Assembly: GCA_038503065.1 (NCBI GenBank)
Contig: JBCAMK010000007.1
Location: 682,001 to 746,000 of the forward strand
Length of the DNA: 64,000 bases
Direction of reading: 5' to 3'
DNA from: Paragyromitra xinjiangensis
Lineage: Eukaryota; Ascomycota; Pezizomycetes; Pezizales; Discinaceae
How positions within the stretch are numbered: position 1 is the first letter of the stretch; each line of letters starts with the position of its first letter. Below the pieces are notes generated by a model. The model did not search any database. It was not told the DNA's origin and saw nothing but the letters and a program-made list of their open reading frames with translations. Made by a program: the position numbers and the translations under genes. Positions 1 to 15,600 of this stretch are shown piece by piece.

Positions 1-728
1 ACGAGGCAGTGAGTATTCTCTATACGTCACAGAAATTTCGTACTGCAAAGGCCTATCGAATACCAGCTAATAAACTTTATTGCACTAGTTTCATCTCTTC
101 GATCTTGATAAAGACAGAATGATCGATTACCATGAACTCAAGGTCTGTCCTCCACTCTTTCCTCTGACGCATGATTCTCTGACACATGATTCCTTATCCC
201 GCTAACTCGCACTTCCCAGGTAGCGATGAAAGCTCTCGGTTTCGACGTCTCAAAATCTGAGCTCCTCCACATCCTACGGGACTACGGCGTAACTGCTACT
301 ATGCAAAAACCCACCCCTAACCAACCTAACCAGCAACCTAGCAGACTCTACATAACTCAAGATGCTTTCACAAATATCATGACGAAGAAGATTCTGGAGA
401 GGGATCCGCTGGACGAGATACTGCGAGCTTTTGAGTTATTTGCTGGTGTTGGTGGTGGCAATGGGACAGATGGGCAAGAAGCCAAAATCGCAATTGATGA
501 TCTGAGGAGGGTCGCAAAAGAACTAGGGGAGACGTTAGAGGAGGAGGAGTTGAGGGCTATGATCGAGGAATTCGATATTGATAACGATGGCATGAGTACG
601 TTCCTCTTCTTACCCAGCATAGCTTGAAATTGTGGCGGCGAATTTATTACCGAAAGCAGTTTACTGATAGTAGTCTCAAAAAATTAGTTAACAGAGAAGA
701 ATTCATCGCCATTTGCAGGGGCGATTAA
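1..728 (+). CDS. CDC31: Centrin (Cdc31-type EF-hand protein), 5'-truncated by the window edge
   Basis: Centrin is a calcium-binding protein of the spindle pole body half-bridge; it also works in mRNA export and DNA repair complexes (family knowledge). Exons read by hand are <1-8, 89-142, 220-595 and 688-728, joined in frame, with GT..AG introns and branch sites such as GCTAATAAAC. The first visible residues are EAFHLFDLDKD. EF-hand 1 is a canonical loop (D-L-D-K-D-R-M-I-D-Y-H-E) followed by ELKVAMKALGFD, a centrin hallmark. EF-hand 4 (D-I-D-N-D-G-M-I-N-R-E-E) is reassembled only after removing intron 596-687, and the protein ends AICRGD. EF-hands 2 and 3 are degenerate and expanded: an N/Q/P-rich insert precedes the second, and a Gly-rich insert interrupts the third just before LRRVAKELGE. 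The start codon lies upstream of the window. Identity is firm. Confidence 0.93.
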
Positions 729-2548
729 AGAGAATTTGGAACGTGATTATTTTCACACATTTTGGGGATTTTTGTAGGATTCTCCAGCCCTACTAGACGA
801 TGGAAGAAACACTGACGAAACCTCAATAGATAACAATGGAGTACTTGTTTTTACTACAAATTTCGTTCGCTTGCTATGCCTCTATTGTATCATTAGATGT
901 TTTTTTTTTCCAGGCAGGATACAGGGTCAGCCAAGCTCAAACAAGGATTATCTTACTTTGCGCTGCCGGCCAGTCTCATCCCCTCCAGGTGTCTGCTAGT
1001 TCGTTCATTCAAGTACATAATATCAATTACTAGTTCCTAAGCATGTCTCATAGATGTTGAGGTTAATTCACCCACATACTTGCCTTCCTCCTTTCTTCTG
1101 TCGCCTTCACTAACCTGCTACAATACATGAGTCCCCTGGTTAAGGAAAGGCAAATTGTCGTGAAATAATTAACGATGGGCGTAAGACCCTATAGTTCTAG
1201 ACTCCACCAAAAATCTAGTTAGTACTACTGAATTTAAGTATTGTAAGGTTCCATACCCACCACTACCACCAGAACCAGTGTTAAGGACATCAGGCAGCAC
1301 CCCGTAGGCTCATTCCTATCTCCTGGTGTATTTTGCTTTATATACTGCCCATGTAGAACACACATCTCTCTCCACTCGTGTTCAGCGGAGAACTGTTAAC
1401 GTACCCTCAATTAACACAAGCCCTAATAATTAACCCCCTAAAAGCCATATAATCGGTTAGTGAGATTAGGATTTACACCTTTTCGCTACACAACGCTGTC
1501 TAGAGCTCTCAGACACGTTCTCATACATCATCCTCCCCATGACAGGATTCGTCTTTTCGGTGGCTTTCCCCTCGATAGAACGATCCTTGACTCAAAGCTG
1601 AAAGATAGATATAAACATCAATCCACGGTATCAGATTTGGTAGTGATCCATGACGGCTGGCTTTCCAACAAATCATACATTGCACACACCCTTATTTGCT
1701 AAGAAAATTAGCTGCATACACCACAACATTTCTAGCCTTCCAAGGTGATGACCCTAGACCTATATTTACAGCACAGCACAGCACTTACCATCGTTCATAC
1801 TCACCGAGGAAATCATCATCGCACCTCTCTCCGGTCTTCTAGGCCGCAAGTAGGATAAGCAGCCCCGGCCCAGCATCAGTTCGCTCATTATAATTTCTAT
1901 GATGCGAATTGAAGATTAAAATACGATGGTAGAAGCTAGAGAAAGGGGTCCCACACAACGTGGTAAAAGATACCGAGTTCCAGGTCTGCGAGGTTTTTCC
2001 TGAAGCCCAAGAGAGAAATCACCTTCCCCCCAGCTGACCACCTTTGTTTCCTCCCGATATACAAGCAGGAGCGTTCGACCCGGTCGGCTTTAGAACTTAG
2101 AAGGGCACCCTCCAACAGACGGACGTTCTATTTTATCATTCGTATTCCATTAAAAAGGGGGACAGCTGCTGTTTATCAGAGAATTTGGAGTAGTCATTTC
2201 GTACTGGACGGCTTTGCAATGAAGGAGAGGGATAAGTGAAGAATCGAATAAGGATGGAAGCTCCAATATATACCAGCTTCGGAGTGGTAAGGGTAGTCAT
2301 GTCAGGGGACCCAGCTTCGAATACCCTAGGCTTTGTAACTTGGCCGCACCGTACGTTGCCCAATACTCAAGCAACAAAAGCCTATAACAAAATCAAAGAG
2401 TGCCAAAGAAAAAACATAGAAGATATGGTGGACATACTCAGAAGCAATAAATCCAATAACCACCATATGAATTGAGAAGCATAGCGATGGCAGCAGTCCA
2501 CAGAGGGCAGGACCGGACATGCATGGGCTTAGCCCCCATCCATTATTT

Positions 2549-2972
2549 TTGAGCAAAGGTACAGACTGCCTCCCGACTTGAAGGTACGGTTCCAAAATAC
2601 CCCGGGGGTGTAAACTACCTCTCAATTCATTAAGTGAAATATTAAACCCCACATCGTGAAGCAATAGAAAAGCCGTTTTTGGAAGAAATCGCTAGATCCA
2701 ACTTTGCTTGCTCTCTGGTGGACATGCTGTCCGCAACTGTGGTCTTGAAACGAGTATAGGATTTAAATTCCTGCTGTTCCTGGAAAGCCACCATGCCGAG
2801 GCAAGCAAGACTTGATAGAATGTGGTTGTACTAGTAGTGATGATGATGGTGATGATGAAATAAATATCTTGTTATGTTGTGTATCTACGTAGTGAGAGGG
2901 GGGTAGTTTACACCCGCGGGGTATTTTGGAAGTACACCTCTAGATCAGGAGGCAGTCTGCACCTCTGCTCGT
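2549..2972. repeat. Inverted-repeat element, possible MITE or fold-back relic
   Basis: The left arm (about 2549-2628) and right arm (about 2894-2972) are imperfect inverted copies of about 75-80 bp around a spacer of about 265 bp. Shared blocks are GAGCA-AGGT-CAGACTGCCTCC at the outer end and CCAAAATACCCC-GGGTGTAAACTACC at the inner end. A degenerate copy of the right terminus lies at about 2992-3025, differing mostly by C/T and G/A changes. I could not define a target-site duplication and see no transposase. A non-autonomous DNA transposon is the most likely explanation, but a decayed local inversion or duplication is possible. Confidence 0.6.
2838..2857. repeat. Trinucleotide microsatellite (TGA/TGG)
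   Basis: A short run of TGATGATGATGG followed by TGATGATGA lies in noncoding DNA inside the spacer of the inverted-repeat element. Confidence 0.8.
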
Positions 2973-4959
2973 AGATTAAACCAGCTGCAGACCTTAATCG
3001 TCAAGGGCAGATTGAACTTTTGCTCATATATCAATCATTGATCAATTATCGAGAAAGGCTTAAACATCACCTCCATATTAGATAGCACCACCACCAACCA
3101 TTTTCTCCAGTTGTTTTCACTACCCTCGCCATCTTTGAATTCCTATTGTTAGAGTTTCCCGAAGTTGTGCCCAGTGACTACCTGGTAAAATATTTCGCGA
3201 AACCCACCCAAACATAAAATCAATTGTTGGAGCTCTCAGCAAATAATTAGCACTTCGATTAACATTCACCAAAATTGCCTCCTAATGCTGCTTCTTATCG
3301 TGATATCACCATCCCATGCATTCCTAATAATTAAGGCCTAGAACATTAAGGGGCTACGGAACTCGGTACCCAGGATTCCCATATGATCACGCACGGCAGT
3401 ACTAAACAGGCGATACAATTTTAGGGTAACATACCGGGATCAATCTAACTTTGGAACGGCACATAGTAGTCAGATCATGATCTGCAAGGCTCTTCTGGTG
3501 ATACAAAACCAAACCAGATACCAAAAACGAAAGCTGTGAAAAGGGCACCATAGCTCGTTGAAAGCCTTATAAACAGGTTGGCCAATGGTAGCATTGTTAA
3601 AGCCCACATGTAGTTATGACGAAATTACTATTCAGTAAATTAAATTCCCTCAAGATACGCCCTCGTGCACACATGAGATCTATCAACCAGCATACAACAA
3701 TCACCAGACAACGTATCTAGCGATATCAATTCCCGGCTTAATCTGAAGATGAAATAGATGTGGCCTTCAAACCCCCTTCCCAGAATGTCAACTGATTAAT
3801 TCCTTGTTTTTCGGCCTTTATTTCACTCTCTAAAATAGCCTCAGCTGTAATTGGCCATGGTATTTGCATCTCAAGATGTTGACGTTTCTTCCTTCCCAAT
3901 CCGGCTACCCCCGCTCCTCGTTCACGGGTTGGTTCGTGTATCCCACACGAGAACGCGATGCAGGTAACATTCGCGTATGCGCCTTGCACTTCAAGATCCC
4001 CGTTAAAGGCAATTTGCCGAACCCCGTGTCTGGGAATATGGCTTTAAACAGGTGGCCGAAGAAGCTCCCATCAACCAAAGGACCTGCATGATGGACGGCA
4101 TCTGAAGCCTACACTTTCTTTCCAGATCATGAAACACCTATATATTTCTGTAGATATTTTGCACTATTATCACTCGTTTCCGATCATCATCATCACCTCT
4201 TGATTGGTTGGTAACTTCCTAGCACCCGAACCCCACGAAGGGTAATTCGCAATCGAGACTCGCTCGTAGCTTAAACTACAGTTTTCTAGTTGGGTTGCTT
4301 TTGCTTTTTCCCCCTTCTATCCTCTCGTTCCCTACTCATTCACTCTACCTTTCCCCGCGATCTAAATGCTTCAGAGCATTTCTATGCCTTAGTATGATTA
4401 GCACGACCAGGATCCACTTTGGTCATCAAAGAAAACTTGTTATAAGCAGCAGATTGCCGAAAAATAGAGGGGCCTAATCACACAGTAAAGTATTGGTTTC
4501 AACCAACAGAGAAAACGAAACCTAACCAGAACTTCGAAGTCATGTAAATCTCCGCCCGTTCCGAAGCGTACACACACCCAAAATCGGGCACCATATCATC
4601 ACCAATTTCAAGGGAACCGAGGGGGGGGAAAGGCTTGTCCCCGTCTTAATTTACCGTAGGTTGCTATATGCTTGGGGGAGATATTGGGGTGTGTACACTG
4701 ACGCAATCTACCGAGATTGTAATAGATGGAGAGTGGATCCCCGTCTAGGATAATTTTTGCATTTCCAGATCCCCCGCATGTCCCACAGCCACCGTGACCC
4801 TTGCTTCCTAATGTAGATAGATATCAGGGGAGCCTTTTTTGCTTGAAATGACAGCTGTCCGTGCATGGACAGAAATGATAAAACATGCAATAATCTGCGG
4901 ATTCTCGGTGGCGGAAGTTCTGCGATACGATCCTGCAAGTCTCACAAGCATGCTATAAT

Positions 4960-4978
4960 GCTTGCTTGCTTGCTTGCT
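4960..4978. repeat. GCTT tetranucleotide microsatellite
   Basis: GCTT is repeated in perfect register almost five times in noncoding DNA. A shorter related run (CAAG-type) sits near 41245. Confidence 0.85.
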
Positions 4979-6130
4979 CACGGGCCATAGAGGGGAAATG
5001 TACATAAAGCCTACATCTGCAGACTACGTATACAATCATCTACCGGATGAAAGGTGAAAAGTACACGATTATGTCCGAAAGTCTCATACCCCTCTCCTCA
5101 ATCACAGATTTAAAGTTTCATCGGGTTTAAAAATTGCCGCTATAGTTGTTACCCCATCCAGCACGATATTAAATGTACCTCTCTTCCACTTCCACTTTCA
5201 CATCCACTGCCTTCTCAACCCCAACTTCCATCAAGTTGCCTACTCAACCCGGGACTACCACATACTTCATATATCGCGAACAATAACAATGGAACACATA
5301 TTCAACCAAGAACAGGGCATAAACGCAGACTCAAAACGGCTTTCATTCAAAACCTTTCTATGCTAAAGTAGAAGAGGAAATTTATGCAAAAACAATCAAA
5401 CACCCCGGAACCACACCAAAACCGTATACGCAATGTCGGAACACCACACCATGAGGACAGCCACATTGAAAGCACAGCATAATCAATGGGTACATATGAA
5501 AAGTTACAATAAGATGAGAAAAGAGATGACAGGAAAACAGGAGTTTACTGTTACTAGACCCCAGGAAAATATTGCGTCGTAACAGGTCGTCAGCCTTCAT
5601 TAGAACACCATTCTTTTGCCAAAAAAACGCAAACCAGGAGAAAAAAACCAAAGGATGTGAGTCCCTTGGAAAGAAGAAAAATAGCCCGGATAAGAAGACA
5701 ACGCGGTAATGTCACAATACATGCTCCGAAGTATTACAAAGGAGTTCAGAGACATCGAGGAGTGCCTCAGTGCAACAGGATAATATATAGGAATGGGAGG
5801 GGAAACGAAGAGCAGCAAAGCAGGAAAGGGAGAAAGCCCAAAGAAAAACACCACCGTGCCCAGAAAGTCAAACCACCCACACACCGATCCCCAAGGCCCC
5901 GGGTTTTACACCCAACAGAAAGAAAAGCATTATCAAAATCAAGAAAAGTGTATACAAAGGTATTTTCTCCAATCCAGATATTCCGTTTCCCCGGGAATCT
6001 GCATAAATACCTAGACAAAAAAATTTTCAACCGGTGCTGGTTTTTTATCCTCGGGAAACTTCGAACAGACATCTCATCTTCTCGCATAATCCTAGCTAAG
6101 GCGAATCCCTTAGGTTATAATGCTTCAGAA

Positions 6131-7736
<1,606 letters not shown>

Positions 7737-9560
7737 GTCGGCTCTCGTGTCTATCAACAAGTGGTCGGACGAACTGATTGTGGTTGGGAAGGATGAGATC
7801 AACTGCAACGTTGATCTGCCAATCTTAGGGAAGAGGTAATGTTGGGTGGTTTCTCAATAGGTGCGACAGAAGGAGCTTTAAGTTGCCGAGTGCAAGTAGG
7901 CGATTTTGCTGATGACGGACGGCACTTGGTCAGAAAGTTGGTAATGAAGGCGGCGGCAGCAAAATCCAGTTCTGGAGACGAGAATAAGTCCGTGCAGGCA
8001 AAAACAGCCGGACTTTCAGCCCAATCCCGAAGTAGGCCCGAGAGACGATACAATCCAACAGAAAGAAACCCAGATGGGCAGCGGAATCTCGTTACAGGCA
8101 ATGTATTTGTCCTAGACGCAAGCGCAGGTTCCCATGAGCAGCTGGCGAACCAACGGTTGGCACGATGTCGGGCTGGAGAGGAGAAACGAGAAAAACGAAG
8201 AGCTCAGAGTTTGGCGGGTACCGACCTTTCCCAAGAACCAACTTTTGGTTGTCCGTTCCTCCACTTGTGCAGATACCCAAATACAATAATGGCCAATTCC
8301 GACCCACTAAGACTTGTGATTAGGAGTGTCAATTACGCCCAAGCCGCAAGTTCAGCCCGTTCCAGTTCAATAAGGACTACGAGCGTATAAGGGACCGAGC
8401 TCTTGATGTATCGGGCCGATGCGGTTGTCCCAAGCACCAGGTTACCGAATCGAACTCAAGGTCAAAGAAAGTCGGCCGTGCTGCTTTTGCTCTGCTGACC
8501 AGTTCTGGGGTTTTGAACTTAGAGAGAAAAAGTAAAAAAAAGCGCTGTGATTGAGCCTCAAATATCTTCCTTCCTCCTATTGGAATCTCTATTCGCCCAC
8601 GAGAGTTTTTCTTTAAAATCGAAAATAAATGGAATTTCTCGTAATTTGAGTTGGTCGCCCACAAGAGAATATGGGGGCAGTAAGAATCCTGAAAACAGCT
8701 CGTGTTGGTTCGCGCTGGCTCTCTGATCTGCCAATTCCCGACAACAAACCAGCGTCAAAACTCGCTCTAACCTTTATCGTTCACAGCAAACTCTTTCTTA
8801 ATCAGAATTGATTCGATCTCGTAGTTTTTTTCGGATAGTAACTTGATTGTCAAAGACCAACGAGTGCCCTAGCAAGACTGATTCTGGCTTAGGCGGCGCT
8901 GGGAAAATGGGGCGAAATTGATTCGACCGAGTCGATGGGCAGGCACAGGGTCAAATATGCGAAACCGTACACTTTCTGACCCGCAGGACCACTGTTATTT
9001 GCAGATACTGCTAGATGGGGGAAGAAAAACGGCAAAAGAAGCGTGATGTGCGAAGTGAAAATATCTGAAGCGAATGTACAATCCCAACTGTTAGGTCTGT
9101 CGATACCCGAGAGAACTCTTCCCCTCCTTCGCACCCCACGTCAAGATCACTTACGGAGTCGAAACTATACTGCAGAACGACAACAATTGGTGGCAGGCAA
9201 AATCTCCAAAAACCGAGAATCTGGACCCGGTACCTGGGACAGTGATGATGTCGATAGTACCTAGGTTTTGTCGAGGTGGATGGTGCCTGGAAGTTGGTTG
9301 CAACCTAGATCGGACGATATCGAGAATTCGGCAAAATCAAAGAATGCAGAGGGAAAGCGACAGGCTCATGTATTAATATTACGTGGTTCACGAGTCGGAT
9401 AGGGGAGCGGTCAGTCGTAGTAGATTCAATACCTAGCCTATGGACATAAGGAGTAAATTTGATGACGCGGGGCGGTGGTCCAGGATTGTCGAGGGGGTTA
9501 GGTCTGGCAAACAGGTGCGCGCGGACTCCAGTGGTACTGGTGAGAGGCAGCCTCGACGCG

Positions 9561-9602
9561 GCTTTTCCTTTTTTTTTCTTTTCTTTTCTTTTTCTCCTTT
9601 TT
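9561..9602. repeat. Polypyrimidine (T-rich/C) tract
   Basis: A 42-bp tract made only of T and C lies in noncoding DNA. A similar tract occurs at 60559-60586. Confidence 0.85.
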
Positions 9603-12600
9603 ATTGGGTTTGGAGGGGGTCGGACGAAGTGGTACCGTAGCGGGTGGTTGTCTCGATGGATTCAGAATGGAAAGGCTCGATTTTTTTTCTCCAGCACTGC
9701 AAACTACCAGTGAAGTAGGCAGGCGTGTATCTTCTATGTATGTATGCACACGGAACTCAACTAATGATGATACCCCCTCATCGATACGAAGGACTACGGG
9801 TATCGATGAAGGACAAAAGGAAATAAATTATCGAGTAAAAAGAAAAGAAAGGGGAAAAATGAAGAGAAAAATATCAGGAGCAACAGCCCCGACAGTAGGT
9901 TACGGGGGGGGGAAGGATCAGGCTGGTAACTGTACCGCACAGCTAGGCACTCTCGAGTGACTTCACGGGGTGCCCGGAATCCAAAGCAAGAGGGCATCAT
10001 CGTGGTCTGTGCGAAGAATGGGTGCATGTCGGCAAGGATCTGAGGAGCAGCCCTCAAGTAAGACTCACGCTAAAGGTCGACTTGCAGGAAGCATGCCGAG
10101 GGGAGGGGTGGAGAGACCTGGCGTATGATATTGTCGTGGGCAGAAGCTCGTTAGAGTATAGTTTGGGGTAAGCGGAGGTGACCACTGGACATGGACTGGG
10201 TCTGGAGGAGAGGGAAACAAGTGTGGGTGGAGACAGAGCGCTGGGTTGACCAGGAGGTTCTTCTTCTTCTCCTTCTTCGCAGTTTGTTCTCGATAAACAT
10301 GTGTCAGCGACGGTTCTTCTTCCCGAAAAAGGACGGGAGAGTCGAAGATCGTGACCATGATACTTGCACGAAGAACGTTGTATCAAGAACAGGGCGTGGT
10401 AGCCATTCAAATAGCGTCCGTGCTCCAGCGGATGCATGGTGGGGCCAGGAACCCAAGAGGCTCAGCAGACAGGCTGCGCTTCAAACTGTTTACATATATC
10501 ACGTACACGGGAAGAGGAGGAGTTGTTTACATGTCGCTGCAAATGTTCCGTAAATCTTCTATCCACACATCATACGTACATACATACGTACTTGTTTGCT
10601 CGATGTTCGCTTCAAGTCGCCTATGATCTCTCGGCATGGCACAACCGGCAGATTGTGTGTCGCCTCCACTCCCGACTGTTTATGACCCCGAAATCCCCCA
10701 GTCCCGACGGCCCCCATTCTCGGTTTATCCAAGTGGTTGCATCCCGATTTGCTGCCGAAAGACAGATATCGTCATAGTGTATTTTCTAGCCCCTGCCATT
10801 ATTGTTATCATAAATAGTTTATGTCATTAGGAGGCAACATCCGAAGTGCCGGATATTTGCTACCGAAAAGGCGATCTAGGTATTTCTTGAGGTCCTTCCC
10901 ATTTTCTTTTTACTACTATCCCTACCTTTCGAAATGCTCTTTCCGTGCCCCTCAGCATGATCTCTGATATGTCCATCCATCCCTCTTCGACCTATCGCTA
11001 CAGCCAGAAGCAGAAGTTGTGCATGGCACTGGCATGCAGGGTATCAATACAAAAAGTAAAGTGAGCATGATGATTTCAAGGGAAGAACGTCCGTAAAGCT
11101 CCGCAGGCTCTGGAGTGGGCAAAAAGCGCGTGTTGCTCACATGGCCAGCGAAATGTGTGGAAGAAGAAGTCTGTCAATTGCGCCATGCTGCACCACCCTT
11201 GTTCAGCGCCAGCCCTCACGATTGGCCACACTAGAAGCCAGCCACTCTAGTTCTCTTGAAATTCGTTCCCCTTTTGGTTTGTGCGGGACGTCTGTGCGTA
11301 ATTGATCCATGGAAAGAAAGTCTTCTTCACGCACAGTTGCCACGAAAGTTACACGATATGTCCTGGAAAAAGTCAAGATCATCGCTAATTGGGCTGCTAG
11401 CACTCGCACTTCTGCAGTAACAAAATAATCTTGCCGAGCAGAAGCTAGTGCCCCATCCCCTCTGTCTACTAATTCCCTGGGAAGCGAGGTACCACATCAC
11501 ATCAAACGCACCATTTGTATGAGAGAGAGCAGGGGAAACGTGCAAGATAACTACAAGCCTACAACTCCCCTTTAGGGTAGATACCCTTAGAAAGTGGGGA
11601 CCGGCCCTGATACATTCAGTAGAAATTTCAGACCTTGAGTTTCCTACATATAGGTTTGGTAAAGGAATTCATTCCACTACCCAGCAGAAGATAGCCTAGA
11701 CTTGGGACAGTGGGAGCTTCATACATATTTTTTCTCTCTATGTAGGCAAGAGTCTCATTGCCACTGGTAGGACAACCAGGGTTTCAGATCTTTTGTCAAG
11801 ATTCCAGATTGCAGGATTTCGTCACTTGTTTTCAGTCAATCATAATTTTCTCAAGTATCCGTACAGTGCTATGGTGATCATTGGCTGTTTCAACTTCGTC
11901 AATTTAGTTTGCTGGTTTATCTGCTTTACGCCTCTGGGTTAACTTCTCCCTGGGCCAGGGAATTACGTTACAGATGTGGTTGGGCTTACTATTTTCCGGC
12001 TGCGTTGTTCATACTTCAGCCAAGGATCCCCCTGCTCATACGTGCGTCCCCACAGAATTTTGATCCTACTCCCTTCCCCACTCATAGAACCCAGATAGAA
12101 GATTCTCAATTCTCCGCCACAGCCATGTTCTCATTTCTGCTGTTCGTCGACCAAAAGAGCCGGACAAGCGAAGGTCTAAACAGTGTCTGCGAGTAAGTTT
12201 TGACCATAGTCAATGCACTTTTAAGACCGTCAGGATGATTAACCATGCAACTCAAGGAACACAGCATCGGTGCTCTCACCGGTCTATCTCGAAGAAACCC
12301 CATGATTGCCAAGCCCCACCCCCAAAAGAACCAGGAAAACCCCTCCTCCCGCGAATCCTGCAATGGTATGTATTTTATTTTTCCGGACCAACAGGTTTCC
12401 GTCATGAAGTAAGGCTGGTTGTGAGATCGAAATCGCAACACCTACAAAAAAAATATATCGAACAAAAATATACCCCAGGAAAAAACGGTGATGGTGGCGG
12501 AAACACGTACATAAAAAGAAAGAAAGCCCGTGGAACATCAGGGGCTGAAGGGCCTGTCAATGGACAACTCTTTGACCTTATCCTGTATCTCAGGCAATTG

Positions 12601-15600
12601 TATGTGAGCGGTGTCGTACACATGTGTAACCTACGACCCTCCCAAACCCGTCTAAAGTTCTACGCTAGGTATGCGACGTATTCGAAACGCCCTTTGCGTA
12701 CGCAGGAACCTCGGGTATATACTCTCCGCTTGAGATGGTTTCAAGCTTCGGCCCGAGAGGGAATGGCACATAAGCCGCCGTATTGAGGCGGTGGTACCTA
12801 CTTCAAAGAGCCAACCAGCCTCCTAGGTTCGATAGGATGGGGCATATGGCTTTGGTTGCGATAAGTTGAAGTTTCTAGGTATCATCCCAAAACGGACTGG
12901 ATGAGGAGAAATGATACTAAATCCGACTTTTGCCTAATACCCCAGGGAGAAGACTAGGATTGCCTGGTCCTTTCCTGTTCCCCTGCTAAAAAGTGGAAAC
13001 TTTACTATGCTCATCTAATTCAACTTAAGTCGACAGTGAACCCAAGGTTGAAAACCTCGGGAGATCCACTTTGTACGTAAAGGTCTCCGAGTGGCTTGCG
13101 CGAATACTTCAACAAGAAGGCGTTGGTCACTAAAGATTACGGGGATCGTCATCGGAGAGAGTTTGATTTGCAATGCGCATTGAACCATGCATGAACAGCC
13201 TGTGTAGGAAGCTATTTCTTGTTTCTGGTAGACTTACTGGAGTAGGCAGTAGTTTCTTTAAACTCTTTCTACTAAGGGTGGATTATTCCCTCAGCAGTAG
13301 ATAAGTATGGATGGTCTGTGCGCGGATTCAAAGAAGGGTTTCTGGAAATCGCTCTGCTCTGTTAACAGCATTGAGTTGAGCAATACTGTCTTACAGGGTG
13401 GCACCGACCTCATCTCAAAGTGCCAGCGCACCCCGCTACAAGATGACGGACTCTAGAGTCAATACCTGATGGACATATATTCATCGATAGCAATTTCGGA
13501 CAACGGCGAGGTCGGTGATTCCGATCCGATAGACTTTATCTTGGTATCGGGGGTTACAAAGACTGTACCATGTCTTAGATCTAAGAATATCAAGAGAGAT
13601 GATAATAATGGTAAATATTGCGATAGTGATTCAGAATCTGGGGCGTTTCGGTTCATATCCTACCAATTACGATTCCAGAAGCTAATAATATAGCATTACA
13701 AGTAATTTCACTAACCGGTAACAATTATTTCACTTTATAGCCGAAGGCGTTCATATGGAGAACGGCGACTAAATTGCGTATCCCTGTAACACTTAGAGAT
13801 CTGGGGTTCGCGATGTGTGTTTCCGCCGCCCGATGTGTTTTTCTGGCTGAGGGGATTTGGGATGTTTCGACTCAGCTGTCGTTGAGGTGCGAAATAGTTT
13901 TCTTCTATTCACGTGACTGGCGTAGCCTTGTTCGGCTAGTGCCGGGGGTCTTGGTACATGCTTAGACCATGATCAGCCAGATCCTGCACGTTTTTGCCAC
14001 GTTTCCCGGGAATACGCCAGAGCCCCAAGTCCAACCTCCCGTTGGGCCGTTACGCACTTTTCCCCTGAAACAAATCTCTCCCAGGATCCTCGGCATCATC
14101 CCTAGTGTGATTTGAACGACAAGCACGTGGAAAACAATGCTCATTGCGTGTGTTTTAGGCTTAGGCATCCAGGGCAGGGCGTACACCCTCTATTGAAAAA
14201 AGACTTAGAGAGATGTGTTGGAATATTGTTACGGGAGTCGACGAACGGAAGTTGCCTTCCCATATCGCACGATTTTAGAACATCTACAGTATCTTGGAAC
14301 GCCAGTAACGCCAGGTCTTGCCTCACGCACTCACTTGCACTGACGTTTGGTGATCTAGCTGAATCGAGAGAAATAAATTAATGTGAGCTCAGGATCGCAG
14401 GTAAGACCTGGCGGAACGAGAACCCAACTATGGATACGAATACCAGTTAACGTTCTTGCTCCGAGATAACGCAAAAAAACGCCTTCAAAAGCAAAGCCTT
14501 CACTCGTGAAAATGGTTTTTTTTGGAATTAATAGTCAGTGGCGCACGAAGGAAATCACGTATACTCAGAGTGTTGGTGGTGGGCTTGTGTTTACGAGGAG
14601 AAGTAGAAGGGTGGGCCTCTCATGGGGCTTCTGGAAAAGCGCTGGTGCTCGTGCCCCTCTCGCTTGATGTTCTATCAACGTCGCAAAATCAAGGATCAAG
14701 GTAGTGGCCGTACTAGGTGTGGGCTAACACAGTCAAGCTGAGGAGCTCTGATGCGGGGAAATATGAGTGATAGTGGAGTATTTACGACGACCATTGTTTA
14801 TTTCGCTGCGCCTTGATCGCAATCGACAAATGAACACACCCTGTTCCTTTCGGTATCCAACGTGTGTGCATATATGTAGACACGGAAGCGCCTGTAAACG
14901 AACATGTCTCTCCCGAAACCCTAGTCATCAGTGGAGAAAATTTATGCAGCCGAGGTATTCGTTTGTGGAGGGCTGGGTTTGGGTTTCTAGAAGCAGGAAG
15001 GAAGTATCTTCCACATGGCGTCAAGGGGAAATTGAGCAGGAAAGGAAATATGTGTTCATCTTAGGGTTCAGCACGTTTTCCGAGACTTCTTTTTGTTAAA
15101 TGTTGCAGTCTCAAAGCTCGCCGTCCAGCCTCCCAAGCACGGACAGGTACCCTATTTCGAAGTGCCAATCTTATGAAGGCAATAACTTTCATAACGAAGA
15201 AAGGAAGCCGATGCGGTACAGATACGCCTGTCTTACGATTACGATCGTGCTGAGACCCTCAATAACGTCTAGAAGGAACATCAAAAGAAATTTCATCCAA
15301 AGAGATCACCCGAGAAGAAAAGAAAAAAGAGACATGCCCTAGAAACAAAGGTGTTCACCTCAGCGATTGCAATAATGAAGGTCGCTACGTCTTGAGGGTT
15401 TCCTCGCGAAGCTCATCAGAATGTTTTCGATTACGATTGGTAACAACTTTTCAGTGTGTTAGTGACTGATATCCTATTGTCCAAGACTTCTTACTCAACT
15501 CCTGAATCATACATATCACTTCCTGGTTTCGCTAATTTGGCATTGCTTGTCAAGACACCACAGAAGTCCAACTCTAGTTACCCTCTTGGGGCTTTTGGTT

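Larger units (their letters stand above)
729..6130. other. Gene-free interval between centrin and the zinc-finger gene
   Basis: No frame here has codon continuity, splice logic or recognisable protein similarity. It contains the centrin 3' flank, an inverted-repeat element (2549-2972), a TGA/TGG microsatellite (2838-2857), a GCTT microsatellite (4960-4978) and, near 5600-6130, a strand-biased stretch that is pyrimidine-rich on the minus strand and probably 3' UTR of the zinc-finger gene. Confidence 0.6.

Noticed and set aside
7839..8390. 183-codon ATG-initiated frame, head-to-head with the zinc-finger gene
   Set aside because: No recognisable domain and no strong codon bias; it lies in the likely 5' leader of the zinc-finger gene. 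RNA-seq could revive it.
12235..12786. 183-codon plus-strand frame
   Set aside because: No recognisable domain, biased composition and several overlapping minus-strand frames; treated as chance.
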